Below, piece by piece: positions 34,389 through 43,791 of a stretch of 64,000 nt of DNA. The stretch comes from Dyella sp. GSA-30 (lineage in GTDB: Bacteria; Pseudomonadota; Gammaproteobacteria; Xanthomonadales; Rhodanobacteraceae). Both the position numbers and the translations under genes were made by a program. Under the pieces are notes generated by a model that saw only the letters and a program-made list of their open reading frames with translations, did not search any database and had not been told where the DNA came from. Every line of letters starts with the position of its first letter. Within the stretch, counting starts at the first letter, position 1. The DNA lies in NCBI RefSeq assembly GCF_027924605.1, contig NZ_AP027042.1, positions 62,001 to 126,000 of the forward strand, given 5' to 3'.

Positions 34389-34679
34389 ATGCCGGTCTTC
34401 TCCCAGCACATGCATTCGGTCTTCAACCCGTCCCGCCGTTCGCGCAATCCCTTGGCCCGCGCGCTGTCGCTGGTCGTTGGTATTGCCCTGGTCGGCGTGC
34501 TGCTGCTGTTCGGCCTGGTGGTTGCGTCCGTGCTGCTGTTCGGCGGTGCGGTCGTGCTGGCCCTGCGCCAGTGGAACCGTCGCAACAAGCCGGCCCCGGC
34601 TGCCGCGCGTGCACAGTCGTCCGACGTGATCGAAGGCGAATTCGTGGTGTTGCAGCAACGCCGCCACGCTACGCACTAA
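34389..34679 (+). CDS. Small two-helix membrane protein
   Basis: 96 residues. A basic N-terminus (NPSRRSRNPLARAL) precedes one long hydrophobic region (about 26-59, SLVVGIALVGVLLLFGLVVASVLLFGGAVVLAL), which can form two tight transmembrane helices. A basic cytoplasmic stretch (RQWNRRNKPAP) and a conserved-looking DVIEGEFVVL near the end follow. Small proteins ending in 'x-IEGEF-x-V' are common in this group as unnamed membrane proteins. It is divergent from the Rieske gene; ada follows 68 bases after it. Confidence 0.7.
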   Translation: MPVFSQHMHSVFNPSRRSRNPLARALSLVVGIALVGVLLLFGLVVASVLLFGGAVVLALRQWNRRNKPAPAAARAQSSDVIEGEFVVLQQRRHATH

Positions 34680-34747
34680 GACAATATCCGGATAGCGACC
34701 AGAAGCGGCCGTCACTAGTCTGACGGCATTCGCTAACGGATGCTGCC

Positions 34748-35626
34748 ATGAACACTCGCAACGCCCAAACCGATGCTGCCCTGGAGCGCGCACGCGCCCT
34801 GGTCGAACACGCCGATGAAGCGCCCAGCCTGACTGAGCTGGCCCAGGCGGTCAGCCTGAGCCCGACCTATCTGCAGCGCGCCTTTCGACGCCGCTACGGC
34901 GTCAGCCCGGCCGAATACCACCGCGCCCGCCGCTTCGATCAACTCAAGGCATCGCTGCGCGACGGCGCCAAGGTTACCGATGCGGTCTATGACGCCGGCT
35001 TCGGCTCCGGCAGCCGCGTCTACGAGCACAGCGACCGCCTGTTCGGCATGACGCCGGCAAGCTACCGCGCTGGCGGCGCCGGTGCGGATATCCGCTACAC
35101 CACGACCCGGACGCCGCTGGGCCAGCTCTTGGTTGCCACCACCACGCGCGGCATCTGCTCGGTCACGCTCGGTAACGACGACCGCGAACTGGAGCAGCGC
35201 CTCGCCAGCGAGTTTCCGCAGGCCACGCGCGAACGCGTGGACGCGGGCCGCGAGGAGTGGCTCGATGCGGTGATCGCGCGCATTGCCAGCGAGCTGGGAT
35301 GGAGCGAGGCGGCAGCGCCGGCACTCCCACCTATCGACGTTGCGGCTACCGCCTTTCAGTGGCGCGTCTGGGAAGCACTCACGCGCATCCCCGAAGGCAG
35401 CACGAAAAGCTATGGCGAGCTGGCGCGAGAACTCGGCCTGCCCAGAGGCGCACGCGCCATCGGCAATGCCTGCGGCAACAATCGCCTTGCCCTGATCGTG
35501 CCTTGCCACCGCATTGTGCGCGAAGACGGCAGTCTGGGTGGTTGGCGTTGGGGGGTGGAGCGCAAGCGCGACTTGCTGGCACGGGAACGTCGTCGCCACG
35601 ACACGCCCCAGCGCAAGGCCGGCTGA
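34748..35626 (+). CDS. ada: AraC-type regulator/O6-methylguanine-DNA methyltransferase (Ada-like)
   Basis: 292 residues. An N-terminal AraC-type HTH pair (about 10-105, LAQAVSLSPTYLQRAFRRRYGVSPAEYHRARR and GFGSGSRVYEHSDRLFGMTPASYR) is followed by an alkyltransferase domain. The active site is IVPCHRIVREDGSLGGWRWG, where the Cys accepts the methyl group from O6-methylguanine. The helix SYGELARELGLPRGARAIGNACGNN binds DNA. It lacks the N-terminal zinc domain that in E. coli Ada repairs methylphosphotriesters and switches on the regulon, so induction must work differently or not at all. It repairs alkylation damage and probably regulates its own or nearby genes. Confidence 0.92.
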   Translation: MNTRNAQTDAALERARALVEHADEAPSLTELAQAVSLSPTYLQRAFRRRYGVSPAEYHRARRFDQLKASLRDGAKVTDAVYDAGFGSGSRVYEHSDRLFGMTPASYRAGGAGADIRYTTTRTPLGQLLVATTTRGICSVTLGNDDRELEQRLASEFPQATRERVDAGREEWLDAVIARIASELGWSEAAAPALPPIDVAATAFQWRVWEALTRIPEGSTKSYGELARELGLPRGARAIGNACGNNRLALIVPCHRIVREDGSLGGWRWGVERKRDLLARERRRHDTPQRKAG

Positions 35627-35762
35627 TCGCACGCAGGCTTGAAGCGCCCTCAAGCCTGCCTTGCAAACGCCGCGATAGTGGCCGCGACGCGCCCGAACTA
35701 GAGTCGCAAGAACGGTAAACTATGTGGGCGCACCCTCCCCAGGCGCTCAGGGCAAACTTCTC

Positions 35763-36677
35763 ATGACCGATTCGGCTTCGACCATGGCCAGCAGCGCGCC
35801 GTCCGCGTTCGCACAGCCGCGTGTGCTTATTCCGTTGGCGCTGCTTGCGCTCTACGTGATCTGGGGATCCACCTATCTCGGTATCCGCTTTGCGCTGGAA
35901 AGCTATCCGCCGTTCCTGCTCGCCGGCCTGCGGTTTCTCGTAGCCAGCGCGTTGCTTTTCGGCGTATTGCGTTTGCGTGGTGTGCCCATGCCGACGCGAT
36001 TGCAGTGGCGCAATGCGGGTATTACGGGGATTCTGCTACTGGGCTTTGGCAATGGCCTGGTGTGCTTTGCCGAGCAGCAAGTCAGCTCGGGCATTGCGGC
36101 TGTCGCTGTTGCTTCGGTGCCGTTGTTTATCGCGCTGTTTTCCGGGCTCTACGGTGCATGGCCGACGCGTAGCGAAGCGGTCGGCCTGGCGATCGGTTTC
36201 TTCGGCGTCATCATCCTCAACCTCGGCAGCAGCCTGTCGGGTTCACGGATTGGCGCGATCGCGCTGTTGGTCGCATCGATCAGCTGGGCCTTCGGCTCGA
36301 TGTGGAGCAAACACCAGGACATGCCCGCCGGGCCGATGAATACAGCGGTGCAGATGTTTTGCGCCAGCGTCGCGCTGCTGCTGGTCGGCTTCGGTCTTGG
36401 CGAACGCTTGCCGCAACACCCCACCCTGCAGGCCTCGCTCGCACTCGGCTATCTGATCGTCTTCGGTTCGATCATCGCGTTCAGCGCCTATCTCTACGTG
36501 CTCAAGAACGCCCGGCCCGCGCTTGCCAGCAGCTATGCCTACGTCAATCCCACCGTTGCGGTGTTATTCGGTGTGATGATTGCCGGTGAACATGTCGGTC
36601 CTTACGACCTGCTAGGCATGGCGATCATTCTGCTCAGCGTGATCATCTTGACCATCTTCCGCCTGCGGCGCGCGTGA
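35763..36677 (+). CDS. EamA-family (DMT) exporter, YedA-like
   Basis: 304 residues from ATG 35763. Ten hydrophobic helices form two EamA halves. The first half begins VLIPLALLALYVIWGSTYLGIRFALESYPPFLLAGLRFLVA, whose IWGSTYLxI and AGLRF motifs are typical of YedA/RhtA-like members. The second ends SSYAYVNPTVAVLFGVMIAGE and MAIILLSVIILTIF. These proteins export amino acids, nucleosides or drugs across the inner membrane; the substrate is not known. The start lacks a strong RBS. An in-frame codon at 35,724 would add a hydrophilic extension that I consider unlikely. Confidence 0.88.
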   Translation: MTDSASTMASSAPSAFAQPRVLIPLALLALYVIWGSTYLGIRFALESYPPFLLAGLRFLVASALLFGVLRLRGVPMPTRLQWRNAGITGILLLGFGNGLVCFAEQQVSSGIAAVAVASVPLFIALFSGLYGAWPTRSEAVGLAIGFFGVIILNLGSSLSGSRIGAIALLVASISWAFGSMWSKHQDMPAGPMNTAVQMFCASVALLLVGFGLGERLPQHPTLQASLALGYLIVFGSIIAFSAYLYVLKNARPALASSYAYVNPTVAVLFGVMIAGEHVGPYDLLGMAIILLSVIILTIFRLRRA

Positions 36678-36702
36678 TGGCCTCCAGCTTGCAGAAGCAA
36701 CT

Positions 36703-37218
36703 TTAGTTGTAGCTGACCGACACCAGCGCCACTGAGGAGACTGTGCCACTGGTCAGAGGACGCGTGCCTATCCGCCAGTAACCCGCGCGAAGCTGGATCA
36801 CCGCACTTCCGGCGGTAACAGGCACGGTGCGCGAGCTGTTGCTGCCATCGGCGGCGATCGTCGAGCCATCGGCTGCCTGCAGCTCTACCGCCACGCCAGC
36901 TGCCGTGCCGCTGTTGGCAAAACGGATTGCATCGTTCGCATCGGACGCGCCGGAAAAAACAAACCTGGCGCGGGTCAAACCCGCCGTGCAGTTGCGCAGC
37001 CCGAGCGCGAAGGTCTTGAAGCCGGCACCGCCGGCGGCAGGAAAGGCCGTGACGTTGATCGGATCGAACAGGACCTTCTTGTCGTCATCGCCGACGACCC
37101 ATTCGCAAGTTCCCGGCTCGATGGTGCCATGGATATCGAATTGGGCCTGCGCGCAGGCAGTACCGGCATGGGCTGCCAGTACCGCGATCCCCGAAAGCAT
37201 CAGGCATTTGCGCATCAT
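36703..37218 (-). CDS. Minor fimbrial subunit (chaperone-usher pilus)
   Basis: 171 residues with a Sec signal (ending TACAQAQ). The mature pilin-like domain starts with a donor-strand-like N-terminus (FDIHGTIEPGTCEW) and has the conserved disulphide Cys pair (GTCEW and RNCTAGL). The C-terminus is VSVSYN, with the penultimate Tyr recognised by PapD-type chaperones. It is the last gene of the pilus operon. An internal KKVLFDPINVTAF replaces the usual short strand. Probably a minor or terminating subunit. Confidence 0.82.
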   Translation of the reverse strand: MMRKCLMLSGIAVLAAHAGTACAQAQFDIHGTIEPGTCEWVVGDDDKKVLFDPINVTAFPAAGGAGFKTFALGLRNCTAGLTRARFVFSGASDANDAIRFANSGTAAGVAVELQAADGSTIAADGSNSSRTVPVTAGSAVIQLRAGYWRIGTRPLTSGTVSSVALVSVSYN

Positions 37219-37232
37219 GACCGTCGACTCCT

Positions 37233-37757
37233 TCAGTTGTACGCAACGCCCAATGTCACCGTCGCGCTACCCGCACCAATGCTGGTCGCGACCAGGTCAG
37301 CCGTCTGATGAAACTGCGCCTGCAGAACACGGATTGTTGGCGTGCCATTACTGGAAGGATTATTGATGACGATCGAAGTCGCCCCGCTCGGGGGAAGATT
37401 GGCAAAGGGCGTCACGGCATCGCGCAACTCAAACGGAGCACCGGGCAGCCTGCTGCTCCAATAGATTGAATTGTTCGAGTCAGCCGATCCGGTTGGCTTG
37501 AGCGTTATCTTGGTGATGCCAGGGGCGCAGTTGGATACCGCCACGGCAAAGTTAACAAATCCCGACGTGTAGCTGCCGGTAAAAAGCGCGGCATTGAAAC
37601 TACCCACGTTGACGTTGGCGCCATTGTTGACGGCAATGGCGCACGTGCCCATGGTGATCGTGCCGGTGATATTGAAGACCGTGGACTGAGCCTGCGCAAA
37701 CGGCGCGGCACAAAGTAAGCCGAGTGCAACAGCAAGTTTTAAGGTGAGTGTACGCAT
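37233..37757 (-). CDS. Minor fimbrial subunit
   Basis: 174 residues, signal peptide ending PFAQAQS. The mature domain begins VFNITGTITMGTCAIAV, with the disulphide partners in GTCAI and SNCAPGI and the C-terminal LGVAYN chaperone-recognition end. Its length and pattern match the neighbouring pilins, and the gap to the next gene is only 14 bases, so it is co-transcribed and coassembled through the same usher. Confidence 0.82.
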   Translation of the reverse strand: MRTLTLKLAVALGLLCAAPFAQAQSTVFNITGTITMGTCAIAVNNGANVNVGSFNAALFTGSYTSGFVNFAVAVSNCAPGITKITLKPTGSADSNNSIYWSSRLPGAPFELRDAVTPFANLPPSGATSIVINNPSSNGTPTIRVLQAQFHQTADLVATSIGAGSATVTLGVAYN

Positions 37758-37781
37758 GAGAGTGTCCTGGCACGAGCCGAA

Positions 37782-38318
37782 TCAGTTGTAAGTGAAGTTG
37801 ATGGTGATGGGCACATTGATGCTTCCCGCGCCAATCGTCCCGGTTGTCTTGTAGAAACGCGCCCAGAAATTCCAGGTGCTGGTTGGCTGGCTCGGATCGA
37901 CGCCGACCCAGTTGACCGTCGAACCCGGCTGGATACGCGTTGACTGCGCGTTATAAAGCAGCTCGACGCCCACCCCGGTGACGCTCGAACCAGGATTCAC
38001 CGCAAACAGTTGGTTGTTCGATGAATCGGCCGCTCCCGAGAAACGCAGATGTATCGTATTGATGCCCGTGGTGCATCCCGTCGCGACTATCGGAATCTGC
38101 ACGACAGGTGTCGACGTATTCGTGTTGAAGTACGTGTTCGGATACGTGCCTATATTCGTGCTTCTCCCGCCGTTTACCGCGAAATTGCAGGTCGGAGCAA
38201 CAAACGATCCTTGAAAGTTGACAACGATATTCGCTGCCGACCAAGCCATGGTCGGCAGCAGTGCGAGTGTCGCACCGAGACTCCAAATGGAACGAAAGCG
38301 TTTCACGGCCGCCCCCAT
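37782..38318 (-). CDS. Minor fimbrial subunit
   Basis: 178 residues, signal peptide ending AWSAAN. The mature sequence starts IVVNFQGSFVAPTCNFAV, with the disulphide to TGCTTGI and the ending INFTYN. It sits directly downstream of the adhesin gene (2-base gap) in the pilus operon. Together with 36703-37218 and 37233-37757 it forms a set of three related short subunits, probably tip-fibrillum adaptors. Confidence 0.82.
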   Translation of the reverse strand: MGAAVKRFRSIWSLGATLALLPTMAWSAANIVVNFQGSFVAPTCNFAVNGGRSTNIGTYPNTYFNTNTSTPVVQIPIVATGCTTGINTIHLRFSGAADSSNNQLFAVNPGSSVTGVGVELLYNAQSTRIQPGSTVNWVGVDPSQPTSTWNFWARFYKTTGTIGAGSINVPITINFTYN

Positions 38319-38320
38319 GA

Positions 38321-39475
38321 TCAGTTGTAAGTGAGCGTGACAGTGGCGGTAGAGTTAGCCGCACCGGCAGTGATCGACGTTCCCGTCTGGTAGTAACGGG
38401 CTTGAAGTCCGATGGTGTAGCGCTGTCCAGCCGTCTGTAGAAGATTCAGATTGGAGTCGGTGCTGGTATTGAACCGGACCGCCGCTCCGCTCGTGTTAGT
38501 CAGCTGAACACCAATGCCCGTCGCTCCGCCCGGTGCAAGATTCATCACGCCATTGCTGGCGTTGGCCACGCCATACGACGGGTTGACGCTATAGAAGATC
38601 GAGTTGGACCTGATATTGAAATCCGTTACCGGGGTTGCGTTTCTTACGTCAGTCGTCGTGCCTCTGTACCCGAAGAACGCCGGGCAGTTGGTCAACGCGA
38701 TATCCACGGGCACCCATGTGTTCGTGGTGGTGCCTTGACCTTTCAGTTCCGTCGTCAGATGCGTACCCATGGGAACGGTAAGATTCGAGGGCGTCTGGCA
38801 TGTTTGCGCCACGACGCTCACGGAACCTACGAAGCTCCCCACGAGATAACCAAGGTACGGAAGCGCGCCAGGGTCACCGAAGCTAAACGCAACAATGGGA
38901 AGATCACTACCACTGATCGTTCCAGCCCCTACTGAGCCAGCCGCGGTTTTGATCAGATATACGTCGAAAGAGGTAAAAGCGCTGAGGCTACCTCCTCCGG
39001 TCAAAGTCGTGGACCAATTATTTGTATAAGTGCCAAAGAAGCTATTCACCGGCAAATCTTCGTCGTTACTCCAGACGTACACACCGATGCCGGGAATCGA
39101 TGTGGGATAGACAGCCTGGCCTCTTTGGGAAGTTACCCCCGGGACGGGTGTCGGGTGCGGCAAACTAAAATACTGCTTTCGCGTGTAGAAGTTACCGGCC
39201 GGGCAATTTAACGAGATGGGCGTGGTGGACCAATATCTGGCGTGATAAAGCACCGATCCCACAGGCGCATCGGGACCGACCGTTATGGAGCCACGGATGG
39301 TTGTTTGCGCGTTGATAGCTATAGAAGGATTCGTCATGGTGCAGCTGGCCGCCCATGCCGGAGCGACAAACGACACAAGCAGCAACAACATCGATGCGGC
39401 CCAAAAGTGCACCGAGCGCGCCCTTTTTTTAGCAGCGACTTGAAGTGGCGCCGAATTAAGAATTGGCATCGTCAT
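38321..39475 (-). CDS. Two-domain tip adhesin of the pilus
   Basis: 384 residues, about twice a pilin. A signal peptide (ending APAWAAS) precedes an N-terminal lectin-like domain of about 200 residues (SCTMTNPSIAINAQTTIRGS, LNCPAGNFYTR). A C-terminal pilin domain follows, starting near TCQTPSNLTVPMG, with the disulphide to TNCPAFF and the ending VTLTYN. This two-domain plan is that of FimH-type adhesins, which bind host or surface ligands at the tip. Its start overlaps the usher stop by 4 bases, and the usher is upstream, as in type 1 pilus operons. The ligand cannot be predicted. Confidence 0.82.
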   Translation of the reverse strand: MTMPILNSAPLQVAAKKRARSVHFWAASMLLLLVSFVAPAWAASCTMTNPSIAINAQTTIRGSITVGPDAPVGSVLYHARYWSTTPISLNCPAGNFYTRKQYFSLPHPTPVPGVTSQRGQAVYPTSIPGIGVYVWSNDEDLPVNSFFGTYTNNWSTTLTGGGSLSAFTSFDVYLIKTAAGSVGAGTISGSDLPIVAFSFGDPGALPYLGYLVGSFVGSVSVVAQTCQTPSNLTVPMGTHLTTELKGQGTTTNTWVPVDIALTNCPAFFGYRGTTTDVRNATPVTDFNIRSNSIFYSVNPSYGVANASNGVMNLAPGGATGIGVQLTNTSGAAVRFNTSTDSNLNLLQTAGQRYTIGLQARYYQTGTSITAGAANSTATVTLTYN

Positions 39476-42327
39476 ATAGCGTCCCTCGCGGTCAAGCCGT
39501 GGGAAATATGTTTGGATTGCAGAGGAGCGTATTCCGCTACGCCGCCGGACTGCACGCTACGATTGCTTTGGCTTAGCGCGGCTACCGGACTGGCAACGGG
39601 CGAATTGGCTTGTGGCGTGCTGGCCGACACCTTGAGGATGCATGGCGCCTGGATTTTTTCCATGTCCATATGTGCATCCTTATCCCGCGGCTTCAGATGC
39701 AGGTCGATCTGGCACGAATCCGATTCGCTATCGCCCCATTGCACAGTGACCATGCCCGATGACGGCATGTCTCGGATGTAGAGACGGCTGGCCTGACCGG
39801 CGATGCCAATGTTGCCGCCCTTTTCATCCAGCACGTCGGCACCGAATGGAATGGGGCGTCCATCGGGCAAGCTCGTTTCGACCAGCAGTGCGCGGCCGGT
39901 CCTCGAGTCAAACTTGATCAACACGACCGAATTGGAACGCGGCGCCACATCGAGCTGACTGGATTTGAGTTCCAGTCCCGCGCTCGCATCCTTGGGATCC
40001 AGCGCCACTGTATTGAGCTGGTACGGCTGCAGATACGGCACGACGCCATAGCCGTTGATATCCAGCACCGAACCCTGGCCGCCTTCGATGCGCGCGCCCC
40101 TGCCGCCCGGCGCATAGACCAGCCCAATGGTGTCGCCCGTCGGCGGCGAGAACACTGCGCTGCCGCGATAGACCACCAGGCTGCCGGACATGCTGGCGCC
40201 GAGCTGCGTGTAGTTGCTGCCGCGACTGTAACTTGCGCCAATGTTGCCGAAGCTGCCGTTGTATTGGCCACTGACCGCGGCGTTGTTGGCACCGGCGGCA
40301 TGACTCAAGGTGCCGCTGTAACTCAGTCGGCGCTCGGCGCCATAGACCCCGCCAACGGTCACCTGCTCGTTGCCGCCATCGCGCGGCGAGTGCGACGCCA
40401 GCGCGGTCATCAACGGCGCGTTTTCGGCGCGGCCCAACGGCATGCTGATGGTCAGGAACAAGCGCGTGTCGCGTCGCGTCTGCAAGGCGGGAAGCCTCGC
40501 CACCGGCGTGACGTCGCCCGGAATGCGATTTACCAGGGTGTTGCCGAACAAGCCACTCGCGTCCAGGCTGTCGCGCGTGCGCTGCGCGGAAAAGCTGTAG
40601 CTCAACGATTTCCACGAGCCGCTGTAGCCCGCCGTGAAATCCACCTGCCGGCCGCGCTGGTTCCAGTAGTTGATGGATGATCCGGTCAGAAAGACCTGCC
40701 CATTGTTACCGGGCAGGTTCTGATTGATGTTGACGTCCATGCGGCTGCGTTGCCGCGAAAGCAGGCTGCCCTCGCCGCGCGCTGCCCAGGTGCGCATCGT
40801 CACCGCATCGTTCAGGCCGACGTAACCGCCGGTCGAATAACGATACGCGGCAACGCCGAAGTTGGTACCGGTCTGCACGATGTTCTTGTTGAACGCAACG
40901 CGCGTACTGAGTCCCTGCGTGGCGCGCGCGCCCGGGACTTGGTTGCGCGCCTGCGTCAGGTCGCTGGAGAAAGCGCCGATAGCCGTGTTCAGGCCGGCGC
41001 CGACCAGCGCCGCGCGATACCCGTCGCCCAGCGTGACGCCGCCGTAGCCCGTGACGCGATTGGTCAGACCACGTTGGTAGGTGGCTTGCAGCAGGTTAGG
41101 CGTGTTGACCTGGTTTCTCTGCTCGACCTTGCCAGCCGATACGCTCCAGCGCTGCTGCCCCGGGCGGAGCAACTGGGGCACCGCTGAGAACGGCACGACG
41201 AAGCGCTTGATACGGCCATCGGCCTCCTGCACTTCGACGTTGAGGTCGCCGCCATAGCCAGTGGGATAAAGATCGTCGAACGCAAAGGCGCCCGGCGCCA
41301 CATTGACGTCATAGATGACATAGCCGTTCTGGCGCACGATCACATGCGCATTGGTTTCGGCGATGCCGCGAACGACTGGCGCAAAGCCACGTAGCGACTG
41401 AGGCAACATGCCGTCGTCGGTGTATAGACGAATGCCGCGCAGGCGCACGCTATCGAACATGTCGCCACTGGTGAACGTATCGCCGGCCACGACTTGGGCC
41501 TGCCAGGATGGGATGTCGTGCTGCAGATAGGTGGCGCTTCGCTGGTAACTCAGGCCGCCGTGCTCTCGCCAGTTGGCCGCGCCCTGATGCGCCACATGCC
41601 ACGAGCCGAAATTCATCGAGGCATTGAGACCAAGATAACCACTGGTCTCTTGTCGGCCATTGCCCGAGCGGTAGAGATTGGCGTTATAGGCGAACACCGC
41701 CGCATTGATGCCCGCGTCCCATTGGGACGGATCGACATAGCCTTGCGCGTTACGCGATTCGTAAATCTGCGGCACCGAGATCGAGAGATTCTGTGTACCT
41801 ATGTCAAATTGTGTCGAAGCACCGGGAATATAGTCGCCCAGCGGAGCGCAAAAGCGCCCTTGCGGAATCGGCAGCTTGCCCTTGGCGGTGGCATCGGCGG
41901 CGACTTTCTTCAGGTCGACGCCGTAGCTCGTCAACATCGCCGCATCAAAGCACGGCTGCGCTTCGTCGCTGCCCGGCGAGTTGGCGAATGTAATATCGCC
42001 GCGTGCGCGCCAGCGCATGTTCAAGCGGATATCACCGTAATAGTCGCCAGGCAACACGGCATTGCCTTTTTCAAAACGCGACAGATCGACTTTCGGCGCC
42101 ATTCCTGCCGGGAAAAAATCCGCATCGAACGATACCGAAGCCGGGGCTGGATGGGCGGCTGCCGGATCGATCGGATCCGCGGGGCTCGCCGGTGGAGCGG
42201 GATCGGCCGCATGGGCGACAGCAGGCAGTCCCAGGATCAGTGCGATCCAGGCCGGTAGCGCAGCCAGACGCATCGGCATGGCCGATGCATTCGACGCAAA
42301 TGCGTTGGACTGTCTACAAGACACCAC
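39472..42327 (-). CDS. Fimbrial outer-membrane usher
   Basis: 951 residues from the GTG pair at 42327/42324 (GGAGG just upstream); a weakly supported ATG lies at 42279. The signal peptide ends GLPAVAHAAD. The usher domains follow in order: N-terminal chaperone-binding region (FDADFFPAGMAPKVDLSRFEKG), about 24-strand barrel with plug (QVVAGDTFTSGDMFDSVRLRGIRL, YGGDLNVEVQEADG) and C-terminal domains (LLVETSLPDGRPIPFGADV, GNIGIAGQASRLYIRDMP). A Pro/Ala-rich stretch of about 30 residues follows the signal. It forms the secretion pore and assembly platform for the pilus. It lies between chaperone and adhesin and overlaps the adhesin start by 4 bases. Confidence 0.95.
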   Translation of the reverse strand: MVSCRQSNAFASNASAMPMRLAALPAWIALILGLPAVAHAADPAPPASPADPIDPAAAHPAPASVSFDADFFPAGMAPKVDLSRFEKGNAVLPGDYYGDIRLNMRWRARGDITFANSPGSDEAQPCFDAAMLTSYGVDLKKVAADATAKGKLPIPQGRFCAPLGDYIPGASTQFDIGTQNLSISVPQIYESRNAQGYVDPSQWDAGINAAVFAYNANLYRSGNGRQETSGYLGLNASMNFGSWHVAHQGAANWREHGGLSYQRSATYLQHDIPSWQAQVVAGDTFTSGDMFDSVRLRGIRLYTDDGMLPQSLRGFAPVVRGIAETNAHVIVRQNGYVIYDVNVAPGAFAFDDLYPTGYGGDLNVEVQEADGRIKRFVVPFSAVPQLLRPGQQRWSVSAGKVEQRNQVNTPNLLQATYQRGLTNRVTGYGGVTLGDGYRAALVGAGLNTAIGAFSSDLTQARNQVPGARATQGLSTRVAFNKNIVQTGTNFGVAAYRYSTGGYVGLNDAVTMRTWAARGEGSLLSRQRSRMDVNINQNLPGNNGQVFLTGSSINYWNQRGRQVDFTAGYSGSWKSLSYSFSAQRTRDSLDASGLFGNTLVNRIPGDVTPVARLPALQTRRDTRLFLTISMPLGRAENAPLMTALASHSPRDGGNEQVTVGGVYGAERRLSYSGTLSHAAGANNAAVSGQYNGSFGNIGASYSRGSNYTQLGASMSGSLVVYRGSAVFSPPTGDTIGLVYAPGGRGARIEGGQGSVLDINGYGVVPYLQPYQLNTVALDPKDASAGLELKSSQLDVAPRSNSVVLIKFDSRTGRALLVETSLPDGRPIPFGADVLDEKGGNIGIAGQASRLYIRDMPSSGMVTVQWGDSESDSCQIDLHLKPRDKDAHMDMEKIQAPCILKVSASTPQANSPVASPVAALSQSNRSVQSGGVAEYAPLQSKHISHGLTARDAI

Positions 42328-42405
42328 GGCCTCCAGAAGGGGACTAGCGATCCCTGGACCGCGCTTTGCGCGATCCTCGGAACATTCAAAGCAACGCGAT
42401 GCGCG

Positions 42406-43149
42406 TTATCTGCTGAGCGGCTTGACGACTTTGTTGAGCGCACCGTAGTCGTTAATGGTGGTGAACTCGGCTTGCGCATCGGCGCCGGGCATCGTGGTCA
42501 GACCTGGTACGGGAAAGCTTTCGGTCTTGCCGGGAGCGACCATGCCGCCTTCGCCTTCGATGCTGCGGTCGCCCACCTTCAGGCCCACGTGCGCGAACGA
42601 CACGTAGTACGGCGTCGGGTTGGTCGCCTGCACGACAACGCCCTTGCCGCCTTCGCCCGCAGCGAGTTTCCAGGTCAGCTTGTCCGGCGCGGTGCCAGCC
42701 TCACCGGGCAGTCCCTGCGGACGAAAGAACAACTTGATGCGCGTACGAAACGCAAACTGCAAACGGTTCTTACCTTCGTCCGCCGATTTCGGCGGCACTT
42801 CGAGCATATTTACCCAGAACACGCTTTCCTTGTCGGTCGGCAGCGGTTCTTTGGTATAGACCACACGCACGGCCTGGCCCTGCGCGGGATCGATACGAAA
42901 AATAGGGGGTGCGACGGTAAACGGCACTTTGGCCGTGTCAGGTGTCGATTTCTCGTCACCATCGTCAAGCCACACTTGTACCAACGCCGGCGCCGTGCCC
43001 TCGTTGGTCAGCTTGACAGTCACTTCCTTGTCTTGAGACGGATACACGACACGCGTGCCGCCGATCACCACGCTGGCTTCCGTGCGTGCGGCAACCAAGC
43101 CGCCAAGCGCGAGACAGCCGACCATGGCATAGCGCAATACGTTATTCAT
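42406..43149 (-). CDS. Periplasmic fimbrial chaperone (PapD-like)
   Basis: 247 residues with a signal peptide (LALGGLVAARTEA). Two Ig-like domains follow. The first has VIGGTRVVYPSQDKEVTVKLTNEGTAPALVQVWLD and the family signature VFWVNMLEVPPKS. The conserved Arg and Lys that anchor the subunit C-terminus are expected in GTRVVYP and in the FRTRIKLFFRP segment. The second domain ends GADAQAEFTTINDYG. It folds and caps pilins until delivery to the usher, its downstream neighbour. Confidence 0.95.
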   Translation of the reverse strand: MNNVLRYAMVGCLALGGLVAARTEASVVIGGTRVVYPSQDKEVTVKLTNEGTAPALVQVWLDDGDEKSTPDTAKVPFTVAPPIFRIDPAQGQAVRVVYTKEPLPTDKESVFWVNMLEVPPKSADEGKNRLQFAFRTRIKLFFRPQGLPGEAGTAPDKLTWKLAAGEGGKGVVVQATNPTPYYVSFAHVGLKVGDRSIEGEGGMVAPGKTESFPVPGLTTMPGADAQAEFTTINDYGALNKVVKPLSR

Positions 43150-43221
43150 GACTCACCTCATGGGAAGGGAAGACTTCGGCGACCGCGAACCGGTCGCCGA
43201 AGCGGAACGAACCGGCGCTAC

Positions 43222-43791
43222 TTAGTTGTAGACAACCGAGTACACAACGCTGGTCGACACCAGGCCCGGCGTTGCGGCGTTGGTGGCGTAGTACTGCGCC
43301 GCCAAGTCGACAACGGCGGTGTTGTTGGCAATGGCCGGGAAATCCACGCCATTGGCCGGATCGCGCAGGTCGATGGCGGCGTGCGTGCTATCCAGCACCT
43401 GCACGTTGGTGTTGCCGGCTTCGCCCGTCAGCGCGTTGTTCAACGTGCCGGTGGCCGGATCGATGCGCGGGCTGGACGGCAGGAACGACATGCGGGCAAC
43501 CTTGCCGTTTTCGCACGTACCCTGGCCCGGGCCGCCCAGAATCACCTGGAAGTCCTTGATCTTGGCGGTTGCACCAGCTGCCGGCAGCTCGGTAGCGGAG
43601 ACCGGCTCCAGTGCCACGGTGAAGTTGCCTTCGCCGCCGTCGGAACCCGCGCCGCCCTTGACGGTGCAGGTCGCGTCAGTGACAACGCCAGTGAAGGTAA
43701 TCGTGCCGCCGGTGGTCATGGCCGAGGCAGCACTGGAAACGGCGAGGCCCATGACGAGGGCGATCGCGGAGGCGAGTTGGATTTGCTTCAT
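43222..43791 (-). CDS. Major fimbrial subunit (pilin)
   Basis: 189 residues with a signal peptide ending SSAASA. The mature N-terminal strand MTTGGTITFTGVVTDATCTV carries alternating hydrophobics for donor-strand exchange. A disulphide between ATCTV and GTCENG and the ending YSVVYN complete the pilin pattern. It is first in the operon, next to the long upstream region, as expected for the most abundantly expressed structural subunit. A 72-base gap to the chaperone gene could hold an mRNA-processing or attenuation structure. Confidence 0.9.
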   Translation of the reverse strand: MKQIQLASAIALVMGLAVSSAASAMTTGGTITFTGVVTDATCTVKGGAGSDGGEGNFTVALEPVSATELPAAGATAKIKDFQVILGGPGQGTCENGKVARMSFLPSSPRIDPATGTLNNALTGEAGNTNVQVLDSTHAAIDLRDPANGVDFPAIANNTAVVDLAAQYYATNAATPGLVSTSVVYSVVYN

